Assembly (NCBI GenBank): GCA_902810755.1
Contig: CADDYT010000134.1
Span: 1-17,839, forward strand
Reading direction: 5' to 3'
From: Chloroflexota bacterium
Lineage (GTDB): Bacteria > Chloroflexota > Ktedonobacteria > Ktedonobacterales > Ktedonobacteraceae
DNA: 17,839 bases
The notes beneath the pieces were generated by a model, which did no database searches, was not told the origin of the DNA, and saw only the letters and a list, made by a program, of their open reading frames with translations. Numbering within the stretch: position 1 is the first letter of the stretch; the number at the start of each line of letters is the position of its first letter. Below, piece after piece: positions 1 through 6,570 of this stretch. The position numbers and the translations under genes are program-made.

Positions 1-152
1 GGAGGCTAGCTGTGTCCTTTGGAGGCTTCTTTCCTTCGCCCTGGCCTTTCTTCCTCTCTTTTCGGGTTTTTCGTGCATTTGCTCTTTGACGCTTGACTTT
101 TCACACGGTATCTACTATATACGACAGCTCCATAGGCCGCACGAATGCTCAC

Positions 153-332
153 AGTATAGTAGGGCCACCTCTTGCGGGTGGCCTGCGCCGGGCTTCGCAG
201 ACCGCTCCACAAGGGTACGAATGCTCGCAGTATAGTAGGGCCACCTCTTGCGGGTGGCCTGGGGCTCTTGCCGGTGGCCTGCGTCGGGCCTAAGTGAACG
301 CTTCTGGGGCCACCTCTTGCGGGTAGCCTGCG
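153..332. repeat. Direct degenerate copies of a REP-like hairpin repeat
   Basis: Copies of a unit built as AGTATAGTAGGG, then CCACCTCTTGCGGGTGGCCTG, lie at 153-187 and 229-261. A fragment follows at about 262-282, and a copy with one change in the 3' arm lies at 307-332. Each unit can fold as a short hairpin (GGCCACC paired with GGTGGCC). All copies here point the same way. No IS-type transposase or REP-associated tyrosine transposase is present in the window, so any mobilising enzyme would have to act from elsewhere. Confidence 0.85.
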
Positions 333-400
333 TGGCGCTGGCACGGGCTGAAGTTACCGCTTCTGGGGGTGGCCCTCTTAGGCGTCAACTTAAGGCCGCC

Positions 401-499
401 GCAGGCCACCCGCAAGGGGTGGCCCTACTATATACGCCCCCCTCCCCCATGCCATCGCTCGCCCGTATATAGTAGGGCCACCCCTTGCGGGTGGCCTGC
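401..499. repeat. Palindromic pair of REP-like repeats (36-nt perfect arms)
   Basis: Positions 401-436 and 464-499 are perfect reverse complements over 36 nt, separated by a C-rich 27-nt spacer. Each arm contains its own hairpin: GGCCACCC, a GCAAG loop, then GGGTGGCC. The arm ends in CCCTACTATATACG. The same 36-nt arms recur without a mismatch at 2096-2131 and 2185-2220 inside the methyltransferase gene. The pair therefore behaves as a unit, like a bacterial BIME made of two opposed REPs. Confidence 0.93.
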
Positions 500-580
500 T
501 CTGGTGGCCTGTGACCCTTGCGGCTGGCCTGCCTGTGGGTGGCCTGCTCTGGTGGCCTGCTCTGTGGCCTGGGGCGGCCT
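500..580. repeat. Degenerate GGTGGCCTG tandem array
   Basis: Immediately right of the palindromic pair, GGTGGCCTG or close variants (GGCTGGCCTG, TGTGGCCTG) recur about six times at irregular spacing. The array ends in GGCCTGGGG. The unit matches the terminal bases of the adjacent palindrome arm, so I infer it arose by local duplication of that end. The in-gene copy of the palindrome has a comparable array on the same side (2225-2394). Confidence 0.75.
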
Positions 581-651
581 TAAGTTAACGCCTATGGGGG
601 TGGCCCTACTATAACGAGGTATTTCTGCCCAGCTATTCGTGTTTTCTAGCG

Positions 652-680
652 TTGCGGAAGCAGGCTGCGAGGCTTATAAT
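652..680 (+). promoter_or_regulatory. Candidate sigma70-type promoter upstream of the methyltransferase
   Basis: TTGCGG at 652-657 and a perfect TATAAT at 675-680 are separated by 17 nt, the ideal spacing. Transcription would start near 687 and give a leader of about 220 nt, carrying the 733-818 palindrome, before the methyltransferase start at 908. The assignment is from motif match and position only. Confidence 0.5.
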
Positions 681-732
681 TGAGAAGGGATTTGGTGAGA
701 GATGTGTCATGCTTGGAGAAACGGTTGGACCA

Positions 733-818
733 TGTCATGCTGAGCGCAGCAAAGCATCCGAGGGGGCCATGCCGCTCGGTTGGCGGTAAGAGATGCTTCG
801 CTCTCGCTCGGCATGACA
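733..818. repeat. Second palindromic repeat family (TGTCATGCTGAGCG type)
   Basis: The left arm begins TGTCATGCTGAGCG at 733 and ends near AAGCATC. The right arm runs from GATGCTTCGC at about 792 to GGCATGACA at about 818, an imperfect reverse complement of the left arm. The loop is about 35 nt. Its sequence is unrelated to the GGCCACCC repeats. It would lie in the 5' leader of the methyltransferase transcript if the 652-680 promoter is used. Confidence 0.75.
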
Positions 819-907
819 CGTCTCCGATGGTTTATAATGGCAATGCCATAATAGGCTCGAAGGCTGGTTGGGGATAATAGAGCAATGGGGATGGCAGCAG
901 GAATGTA

Positions 908-2971
908 ATGAGTATGGTGACTACAGGCGAGATGATGGAGATGGAGCCGGGGAGCTGGTATGAGGCCAGTTTGCCTCTGCGGGAGCGCAAGCAGCGCGGG
1001 CATTTTTCGACGCCGCCGTTGCTGGTTGAACACATTCTGGATGCCTGCGGCTATCGTTCCGAAAACGATCTGGCGAAGCTACGTGTGCTTGATCCCGCCT
1101 GTGGCAGCGGCAATTTTCTCGCGGGCGCTGCCCGTCGGCTAGCCGCGTTCGCCGTCCGTGTCGGGCTGTGCGAAAGCGAGACGGCTGCACTGGCGGCGCG
1201 CAATCTGTGGGGCTTCGATCCTGACCCGGTTTCCTGTTTTCTGGCCGAGATGAATGTACGGGCGCAATGCCAGTCGTGTGATAGTGAGGTGCGGCTGCAT
1301 ATTCACCAGGCGGATGGGCTGGCTTTGTCGTGGGAGGGGTATGAGGGGATTGATGTGTTTCTTGCCAACCCGCCGTATCTGGCGGCGAAGAATATTGATT
1401 TGAGCGGCTATCGTTCCACGCATCAGGGTGGGCAACTGGATAGCTATTTGCTGTTTCTGGATCTCGCGCTTGCTGTTGTACGGCCTGGCGGCTGGCTGGG
1501 GCTGGTGCTGCCCGATCCCGTGCTGGCGCGTGCCAATGCCAGTCGACAACGGGCGCGTTTGCTGGAAACCTGCACGATCACCCATCTCTGGCATCTCTCC
1601 GGCGTTTTTGCCGCCCATGTTGGCGCGGTTGTTCTCATCGCCCGCAAAAGCCCCGCCCCCGCGACACATCTGATTTCGTGGCAACGTGCTAACTGGTCGC
1701 GTCCTCTTCACCTCCGGGCTGCATCGGCTGTAAAAGCTGTGCAAGATGAACAAAATGGGCAGCAAGAGCAACATATGGAGACGCTCAACACTGTCCCTCA
1801 ATCGCTTTTGCGGCGCCAGCCCGGCGCGGAACTGCGCTACCTTTTGAGCAGCGAGCGCGGCGCATTTATCGAGCGTTTACGCGCTCACCTCGAACGCGCT
1901 AGCGGCTCCGAACGCCAGCTTGCTCCTCTAAGCGATTTTCTGACCATCAAACGCGGTGAAGAACTGGGGCGTAAGAGCGCGAAGCTTGTGCGTGACCAAC
2001 CCCCATCTGCCCTCGCAGACCAGCTCCATGCCGCCGCCCCCGGCGCAGACCAGGCGCAAATGTTCCCAGCCCCATTCCCCGCAGACCCACCACCCGCAGG
2101 CCACCCGCAAGGGGTGGCCCTACTATATACGTCCCCATCCCATCCCCCGCGCCATCGTTCGCTCGCACAGCGAGCGAACGGGATCGTATATAGTAGGGCC
2201 ACCCCTTGCGGGTGGCCTGCGCCGGGTGGGCCTGCGGACATGGGTGGTGTGTCTGCGGACGCGGGTGGGCCTGCGGATGCGGGTGGTGTGTCTGCGGACG
2301 CGGGTGGCGGGCCTGCGGACATGGGTGGTGTGTCTGCGGACGCGGGTGGTGTATCTGCGGACATGGGTGGCGGGCCTGCGGACGCGGGTGGTGGCCTGGG
2401 GACGTATTTTCCCGTTTTGCTCGGCGGCGTGGATGTAAAGCCGTATGGGAGGCCTGTGGGGAAATGCTGGCTGGCGAGGGCGGCCATTGAGAAGCCGCTG
2501 CAACGCTATCTGGCCCCGAAGCTGCTGGTGGTGAAGAGTACGGGACGGTTGCAGGCGGCTCTGGATACAAACGGACACGTGGTGTTGCAAACGCTGTATG
2601 TGTTGCACGCGCGGGCAGAGGCCGGGGTAGATGGGGATGATCTGTATTTCTTTCTGGCGCTGCTGAACTCGCGCGTGTTGCGTGAGTATGTGTATGTGCT
2701 GCACACGGCATATAAGTGGGTGCAGCCGCAGATTGAGCAGCATGTACTGGCGCGTTTGCCCGTGCCGCTGACGGGGGTGGCGGAGAAACGAGATATTATC
2801 GAGCGGGCAAAGCGGCTGATGGAGGTGCTGGCGTTGATGGGGCAGGAGGAAGTTTGCAGAGAGGCGGGGGCTGTTGTAGAATTGAAACAGCAGTGGCAAG
2901 GCTTATATGACGAGCAGGAGCGGGCGATTGACGCGCTCTACGCTGCTGCGCTCGAAGGAAATCATGGTTGA
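908..2971 (+). CDS. N6-adenine DNA methyltransferase (Eco57I/TaqI-like) with in-frame repeat insertion
   Basis: Predicted 687-aa SAM-dependent methyltransferase that would methylate adenine in a specific DNA sequence. Visible features are motif I DPACGSGNF (residues 62-70), motif IV NPPY (154-157) and an N-terminal GHFSTPPLLVEHIL segment typical of class gamma enzymes. The C-terminal part (about 505-640, with GGVDVKPYGRPVG and LLNSR...QIEQHVLARLPVP) resembles the target-recognition region of Eco57I/TaqI-type proteins. No nuclease motif is visible and no restriction gene lies nearby, so it looks like an orphan methylase. Residues about 397-498 do not look like protein-family sequence: they are translated palindromic repeat (2096-2220) and a Gly/Ala/Asp tandem repeat (2225-2394). 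They fall between RGEELGRKS and GGVDVKPYG, near the start of the recognition domain. The frame stays open throughout. ATG 908 has AGGA 5 nt upstream. Whether the protein is still active is unknown. Confidence 0.88.
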   Translation: MSMVTTGEMMEMEPGSWYEASLPLRERKQRGHFSTPPLLVEHILDACGYRSENDLAKLRVLDPACGSGNFLAGAARRLAAFAVRVGLCESETAALAARNLWGFDPDPVSCFLAEMNVRAQCQSCDSEVRLHIHQADGLALSWEGYEGIDVFLANPPYLAAKNIDLSGYRSTHQGGQLDSYLLFLDLALAVVRPGGWLGLVLPDPVLARANASRQRARLLETCTITHLWHLSGVFAAHVGAVVLIARKSPAPATHLISWQRANWSRPLHLRAASAVKAVQDEQNGQQEQHMETLNTVPQSLLRRQPGAELRYLLSSERGAFIERLRAHLERASGSERQLAPLSDFLTIKRGEELGRKSAKLVRDQPPSALADQLHAAAPGADQAQMFPAPFPADPPPAGHPQGVALLYTSPSHPPRHRSLAQRANGIVYSRATPCGWPAPGGPADMGGVSADAGGPADAGGVSADAGGGPADMGGVSADAGGVSADMGGGPADAGGGLGTYFPVLLGGVDVKPYGRPVGKCWLARAAIEKPLQRYLAPKLLVVKSTGRLQAALDTNGHVVLQTLYVLHARAEAGVDGDDLYFFLALLNSRVLREYVYVLHTAYKWVQPQIEQHVLARLPVPLTGVAEKRDIIERAKRLMEVLALMGQEEVCREAGAVVELKQQWQGLYDEQERAIDALYAAALEGNHG
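2096..2220. repeat. Palindromic REP pair inserted within the methyltransferase CDS
   Basis: The 36-nt arms at 2096-2131 and 2185-2220 are perfect reverse complements and identical to those at 401-436 and 464-499. The 53-nt spacer has its own 10-bp hairpin (CGTTCGCTCG at 2156-2165, CGAGCGAACG at 2171-2180). The host gene reads through both arms without a stop, yielding peptides HPQGVALLYT and IVYSRATPCGWPA. These are the same peptides that appear when the intergenic copies are translated in that frame, showing that the segment comes from the repeat and not from the enzyme. Confidence 0.95.
2225..2394 (+). repeat. Coding tandem repeat (18- and 21-nt units) in the methyltransferase
   Basis: Eight units share the core (C/T)CTGCGGA(C/T). 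Cores start at about 2231, 2252, 2270, 2291, 2312, 2333, 2354 and 2375, so spacing is 21 nt except for one 18-nt unit. They encode GGPADM, GGVSADA and GGGPADA-type repeats. Every unit is a multiple of three, so gain or loss of units would change linker length without shifting frame. The array abuts the right arm of the palindrome and ends in GGCCTGGGG, like the array at 500-580. Confidence 0.9.
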
Positions 2972-2995
2972 CAACGGAGTCAAGGAGATAGAGTC

Positions 2996-3418
2996 ATGGC
3001 TGAAACTCGCCCGATTCGAGTGCTGGTCGCCAAGCCAGGGTTGGATGGGCATGATCGCGGGGCGAAGGTGATTGCGCGCGCCCTGCGTGACGCCGGGATG
3101 GAGGTCATCTATACAGGCATTCGCCAGACCCCTGAGATGATCGTGGAGGCGGCCATCCAGGAGGACGTGGATGCGATATTGATGAGCATTCTTTCCGGCG
3201 CGCACATGGCGCTGTTCCCGAAGGTGATGGAATTGCTACGGGAAAACGGCGTGGATGATGTGCTGGTGGCTGCCGGCGGCATCCTGCCCGACGAGGATAT
3301 TCCGGCCATTCAGGCTATGGGCATCAAGGGCTGCTTCGGGCCGGGAACGTCGACCGAGGAGATTATCGATTTTGTGCGCGCCAATATCCATCCTGATCGC
3401 CTGAAGGTTGAGGTGTAG
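2996..3418 (+). CDS. Methylmalonyl-CoA mutase, B12-binding (small) subunit
   Basis: A 140-aa stand-alone cobalamin-binding domain. The DGHDRG motif (residues 17-22, His19 as the lower cobalt ligand) is followed by the SILSG and AAGG elements of the B12-binding Rossmann fold. In the family this domain is either the C-terminus of the large mutase chain or, as here, a separate protein of about 135-145 aa that joins a catalytic subunit to interconvert succinyl-CoA and methylmalonyl-CoA. No catalytic subunit gene lies in the window. AAGGAGA at about 2981-2987 gives a good ribosome binding site 8 nt before the ATG. The MeaB-type GTPase gene starts 6 nt after the stop. It begins 24 nt after the methyltransferase, so read-through transcription is possible, though no functional link is expected. 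Another B12-dependent acyl-CoA mutase of the same family, such as isobutyryl-CoA mutase, is the main alternative. Confidence 0.93.
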   Translation: MAETRPIRVLVAKPGLDGHDRGAKVIARALRDAGMEVIYTGIRQTPEMIVEAAIQEDVDAILMSILSGAHMALFPKVMELLRENGVDDVLVAAGGILPDEDIPAIQAMGIKGCFGPGTSTEEIIDFVRANIHPDRLKVEV

Positions 3419-3424
3419 CGTCCC

Positions 3425-4384
3425 TTGCAAAATATTGTTGAACGTCTCCTCAACGGCGACCGCCGCGCCCTGGCACGCATGGTGACGCTGATCGAAAACG
3501 AGGTACCGCAGAGTCGCCGCTACCTGGCGGAGTTGCACCAGCACGCAGGGCGCGCGCACATCGTCGGCGTCACGGGCGCGCCGGGCGCAGGCAAAAGCAC
3601 GCTCGTCACCCACATGGTGCGCGAGTATCGCGGGCGCGGCCACAAAGTTGGCGTCGTGGCCGTTGACCCATCCAGCCCCTTCAGCGGCGGTGCGTTGCTG
3701 GGTGATCGCATTCGCATGATGGAACTGGCAGGCGACCCCAATGTGTTTATACGCAGCATGGCGAGCCGGGGCAGCCTCGGCGGCCTTTCCGCATCCACCC
3801 GTGATGTCGTGCGCGCCATGGATGCCGCCGGTTACGACCCCATCATCATCGAGACCGTCGGCACGGGGCAGGCCGAGGTTGAAGTCATGCGCACGGCACA
3901 GACGGTGCTGGTCGTGGTCGCTCCCGGCATGGGCGACGAAATTCAGGCCATCAAAGCCGGCATCATGGAGATTGCCGATATCTTCGTCGTCAGCAAAGCG
4001 GACAAACCCAACGCCAATCAGACGAAGGCCGAACTGGCAATGCTGCTTAGCCTCGATTCCAGCCGCAAAGCGCACGATCAAAGCGCGTGGCGTATTCCCA
4101 TTGTTATGACTTCAGCTATGAAAGGCGAGGGCATCGCCGAACTGGTAGATGCCATTGTGCGCCATCGCGCCTATCTCACTGAAAGCGGCGCGTTGGCAAC
4201 GCGGGCGCAGCGCCAGGTACGCAGCGAAGTGCAATCCCTCATCCTGCAAGCCGCAGTCAATGCCCTCAAATCCCAGGTCAGTGAAGAGGAATGGCAACAA
4301 CTCGTCACCGACATCACCGCCCGCCAGTGCGACCCATACAGTGTGGCGCGCGAACTGGAGCAGCGTATAGGGCTGGATGTTTGA
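3425..4384 (+). CDS. meaB: MeaB/ArgK-family GTPase, mutase chaperone
   Basis: A 319-aa G3E-family P-loop GTPase. Visible motifs are Walker A GAPGAGKST (residues 51-59), VAVDPSSPFSGGALLGDRIRM (about 78-98), ETVGTGQ (143-149) and a base-recognition motif SKAD (190-193), where NKAD is more usual. In this family the protein gates loading of adenosylcobalamin into methylmalonyl-CoA mutase and protects or reactivates the holoenzyme. The gene lies directly downstream of the B12-binding subunit, the usual operon partner. The start is a TTG at 3425. GAGGTG at 3410-3415, overlapping the end of the upstream gene, sits 9 nt before it, supporting translational coupling. Length and motif order fit the family fully. 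Confidence 0.94.
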   Translation: MQNIVERLLNGDRRALARMVTLIENEVPQSRRYLAELHQHAGRAHIVGVTGAPGAGKSTLVTHMVREYRGRGHKVGVVAVDPSSPFSGGALLGDRIRMMELAGDPNVFIRSMASRGSLGGLSASTRDVVRAMDAAGYDPIIIETVGTGQAEVEVMRTAQTVLVVVAPGMGDEIQAIKAGIMEIADIFVVSKADKPNANQTKAELAMLLSLDSSRKAHDQSAWRIPIVMTSAMKGEGIAELVDAIVRHRAYLTESGALATRAQRQVRSEVQSLILQAAVNALKSQVSEEEWQQLVTDITARQCDPYSVARELEQRIGLDV

Positions 4385-4406
4385 GGAAGCCAGAAATACC
4401 GGTTGA

Positions 4407-4436
4407 TTGACGTCTGCCATGTTTTCCCTTTACAAT
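4407..4436 (+). promoter_or_regulatory. Candidate promoter of the helicase-DprA operon
   Basis: TTGACG at 4407-4412 and TACAAT at 4431-4436 are spaced 18 nt apart. They sit between the end of meaB (4384) and the RecQ-like start (4488). A start site near 4443 would put a small hairpin, AGGGG(TATAG)CCCCT at 4444-4458, at the very 5' end of the message. This suggests that the helicase operon is transcribed independently of the mutase genes. Confidence 0.5.
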
Positions 4437-4487
4437 GCCTGCCAGGGGTATAGCCCCTACAGCGTTGGAGGGAGGCATGGCAATTGT

Positions 4488-6545
4488 ATGGCTGCGCTGT
4501 CAGGGATTGCATGGCGAACATATCCACCGGAAAAGTTGCTGGCTGAGCGGTTTGGCATTACGACGGGCTTTCACGCGGGGCAGCAGGAGATTATTGAACT
4601 GCTGATGCAGGGCAGGCGCGTGCTGGCGATCCAGCATACAGGCTGGGGCAAGTCGCTGTGCTACCAGATGGTGAGTCTCTACTACCCACACCTGACCGTT
4701 GTCTTCTCACCCTTGAAGGCGTTGATGCGCGACCAGTGCCAGCGTTGCAACAACGTGTATCAGATACCAGCCGCTATCGTCAGTTCGGACTTTTCGGCGG
4801 AGGAGAATCGGGCTACGCTGGCGCTGGCGGTGCGCGGCGAGATCAAGATTCTGTTCATCGCGCCCGAACGATTGGAAAATGCCGACTGGCAGGCCGCCGT
4901 GCGGCGCATGCGGATCAGCATGGTGGTGATTGACGAGGCGCATTGTATCTCCATCTGGGGGCATGATTTCCGCCCGCATTACCGCCGCATCGTGCGCCTG
5001 CTGGATACGTTGCCCGCGAACGTGCCGGTACTGGCGCTGACCGCGACGGCGAACCGGCGCGTGGAGAAGGATATTTTGCACCAGATCGGCGCCGATGCCG
5101 AGGTGCTGCGCGGCCCCATGCGCAGGCCCAATCTGTATTTACATGTCGAGCGGCGCGCTGGCGATCAGGAGAAGCTGGGCTATCTGGCGCAGGTGTTGCC
5201 GAACGCGCCGGGGACGGGCATTATCTACACGGCAACGAAGGGCGATGCCGAGATGGTGGCTACATTTTTGCAGGGGCAGGGCATCGCGGCAGAATATTAT
5301 CACGCCGGACGCGAGGATGGCGTGCGACAGGAGATTGAGCAGAAGCTGATGGCAAACCGGTACTGTGTGGTCTGCTCGACGAACGCGCTGGGCATGGGCA
5401 TCGATAAGCGCGATATCCGTTTCGTCATTCACTACCAGTTTCCGTCTTCGCCCATTCATTACTACCAGGAGGTTGGACGCGCCGGGCGTGATGGCAAGAT
5501 TTCGTGGTGCATCCTGCTCTACGACCCCGATGATCTTGCCATTCAGGAGCATTTTATGCGCGCTGCCATGCCCGAAAGCCAGTATTACGAGGCGGTACTG
5601 GCCCTGCTGCGCGCTTCTCCACAGGGCTTGAGCATGAATGATCTACTGTGGGAGACGGGCTATTCTGAAAAAGATTTGCGTGTCATTCTGATCGATCTGG
5701 AGGAGCAGCATTTTATCGCTTACAATGCGCGCACGCTGCTGTACAGTGACCTGGGGCGTGGTGGCGAACTGGATTTTTCCGCTCGCGAGGCCGTGCGCGA
5801 GCAGAAACTGGGCGAGCTGACTGCTATGCAGGCGTATATCCACACCGAAGGCTGCTATATGCGCGCGCTCGCGGCATATCTGGGCGATCAGGCTGGCGAG
5901 GATTGTGGGGTCTGCGGGCATTGCCGCAGGGACCATTTTCCGTTTGTACTGCCCTCAGAAAGAATGCAACTGGCGGCGATCCATTTTCTGGACGAAGATT
6001 TTATGCCGCATATCGAACGCTGCGTGATTGAGAAGCGGCTGATACACGAGGCTGGCTGGTCGCTGTCGTATCACGGCAGGAGCCGCATCGGCAAACTGGT
6101 GCGGGCCAGCAAGTATGAAGGTGCCGGGCCATTTCCGCTGGGGCTGGTCTATCGTGCCGTTGAGGTCATCCGCGCCCGTTACCCGCTGCATCTGATCGAT
6201 GGCATTGTCAGTTTGCCACCAACGAAGAGCGGGCCGCTGGTGGAGATGTTCGCGCAGCAGGTGGCCGCGTTGCTGGGCGTAGTCTGCCTGCCTGCGCTGA
6301 TGAAGCTGCGGCTGACGCAGGAGCAGAAGTCGCTGCACAACCGTTTGCAGAAGGCCGAGAACGTCAAGGGAGCGTTCGGGGTGCGTTCAAGCGAGATGGT
6401 TGCCGGGCGCGGCCTGCTGCTAATTGATGATATCTACGATTCTGGTTATATGCTACGCGAGGCGGCGCGCACGCTGATGCAGGCGGGCGCAAGGGCGGTC
6501 TATCCCTTCACCATCACGCGCACTCTCCACTCGGATGATCAATAA
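4488..6545 (+). CDS. RecQ-like DNA helicase fused to a ComF-like phosphoribosyltransferase (RqlH/PsyrT-like)
   Basis: Predicted 685-aa, 3'-5' type SF2 helicase. Domain order: RecA-like lobe 1 with Walker A HTGWGKS (50-56) and DEAH box DEAHCISIWGHDFRP (149-163); lobe 2 with motif VI QEVGRAGRDG (327-336); a RecQ zinc-binding region with Cys456, 473, 476 and 479; then a C-terminal type I phosphoribosyltransferase domain (about 545-685) with the PRPP-binding loop IDDIYDSG (646-653). Two RecQ motifs deviate from the common form (HTGWGKS rather than TGGGKS; ISIWGHD rather than ISQWGHD). An ATG at 4488 is chosen because GGAGGGAGG (4467-4475) precedes it and the earlier in-frame TTG at 4407 overlaps the predicted promoter. 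The next gene is DprA-like. This helicase-PRTase plus DprA-like pair is the layout I recall for RqlH-RqlI and PsyrT-PsyrA, where the helicase is toxic unless restrained by its partner. Family and domain calls are firm; the toxin role is inferred. Confidence 0.9.
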   Translation: MAALSGIAWRTYPPEKLLAERFGITTGFHAGQQEIIELLMQGRRVLAIQHTGWGKSLCYQMVSLYYPHLTVVFSPLKALMRDQCQRCNNVYQIPAAIVSSDFSAEENRATLALAVRGEIKILFIAPERLENADWQAAVRRMRISMVVIDEAHCISIWGHDFRPHYRRIVRLLDTLPANVPVLALTATANRRVEKDILHQIGADAEVLRGPMRRPNLYLHVERRAGDQEKLGYLAQVLPNAPGTGIIYTATKGDAEMVATFLQGQGIAAEYYHAGREDGVRQEIEQKLMANRYCVVCSTNALGMGIDKRDIRFVIHYQFPSSPIHYYQEVGRAGRDGKISWCILLYDPDDLAIQEHFMRAAMPESQYYEAVLALLRASPQGLSMNDLLWETGYSEKDLRVILIDLEEQHFIAYNARTLLYSDLGRGGELDFSAREAVREQKLGELTAMQAYIHTEGCYMRALAAYLGDQAGEDCGVCGHCRRDHFPFVLPSERMQLAAIHFLDEDFMPHIERCVIEKRLIHEAGWSLSYHGRSRIGKLVRASKYEGAGPFPLGLVYRAVEVIRARYPLHLIDGIVSLPPTKSGPLVEMFAQQVAALLGVVCLPALMKLRLTQEQKSLHNRLQKAENVKGAFGVRSSEMVAGRGLLLIDDIYDSGYMLREAARTLMQAGARAVYPFTITRTLHSDDQ

Positions 6546-6570
6546 CGACGACTAAATTAAGGAGGTTGTG

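Larger units (their letters stand above)
379..594. repeat. Nested inverted repeat around the 401-499 palindrome
   Basis: The 22 nt at 379-400, directly left of the palindromic pair, are the reverse complement of 573-594 with one mismatch. The inner arms (401-436 and 464-499) sit inside these outer arms, giving a two-layer inverted structure. The right inner and outer arms are separated by a degenerate GGTGGCCTG array at about 500-572. Related, more diverged copies of the outer arm (AAGT-AACGC-TCTGGGG-like) are visible near 291-309 and 349-370. Confidence 0.8.
1..907. other. Gene-free, repeat-dense region upstream of the methyltransferase
   Basis: I see no convincing gene here. The open frames lack good ribosome binding sites and are mostly read-through of the repeats. 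Positions 1-80 are strongly pyrimidine-rich on the + strand. An ATG on the minus strand at 78-76 opens a basic frame running off the left edge, too short to judge. From about 150 to 620 the region holds many copies of a GGCCACC(C/T)(C/T)TTGCGGGTGGCC hairpin in both orientations. A different palindromic repeat lies at 733-818. A candidate promoter lies at 652-680. A second -10-like TATAAT at 833-838 has no matching -35. Confidence 0.75.

Noticed and set aside
6..344. Minus-strand open frame of 112 codons
   Set aside because: It is mostly read-through of the GGCCACCC repeats (peptides such as RATPCGWPA-like strings in other frames) and lacks a ribosome binding site.
153..499. CRISPR array
   Set aside because: The repeats are themselves palindromic, occur in both orientations, vary in sequence and spacing, and have no unique uniform spacers or cas genes.
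680..877. Small + strand frame of 65 codons upstream of the methyltransferase
   Set aside because: It spans the 733-818 palindrome and has no supporting start site or recognisable domain.
1885..2899. Long minus-strand frames antisense to the methyltransferase
   Set aside because: They are open because of high GC and the tandem repeat, give Pro/Arg/His-rich products, and oppose a frame with clear methylase motifs.
3236..4081. 281-codon minus-strand frame
   Set aside because: It is a shadow of the meaB and mutase genes, with His/Ala-rich composition and no domain, while the + strand frames are unambiguous.
4407..4487. Upstream TTG start for the RecQ-like gene
   Set aside because: The TTG overlaps the predicted -35 and the added 27 residues show no RecQ similarity; ATG 4488 has a strong GGAGGGAGG before it.
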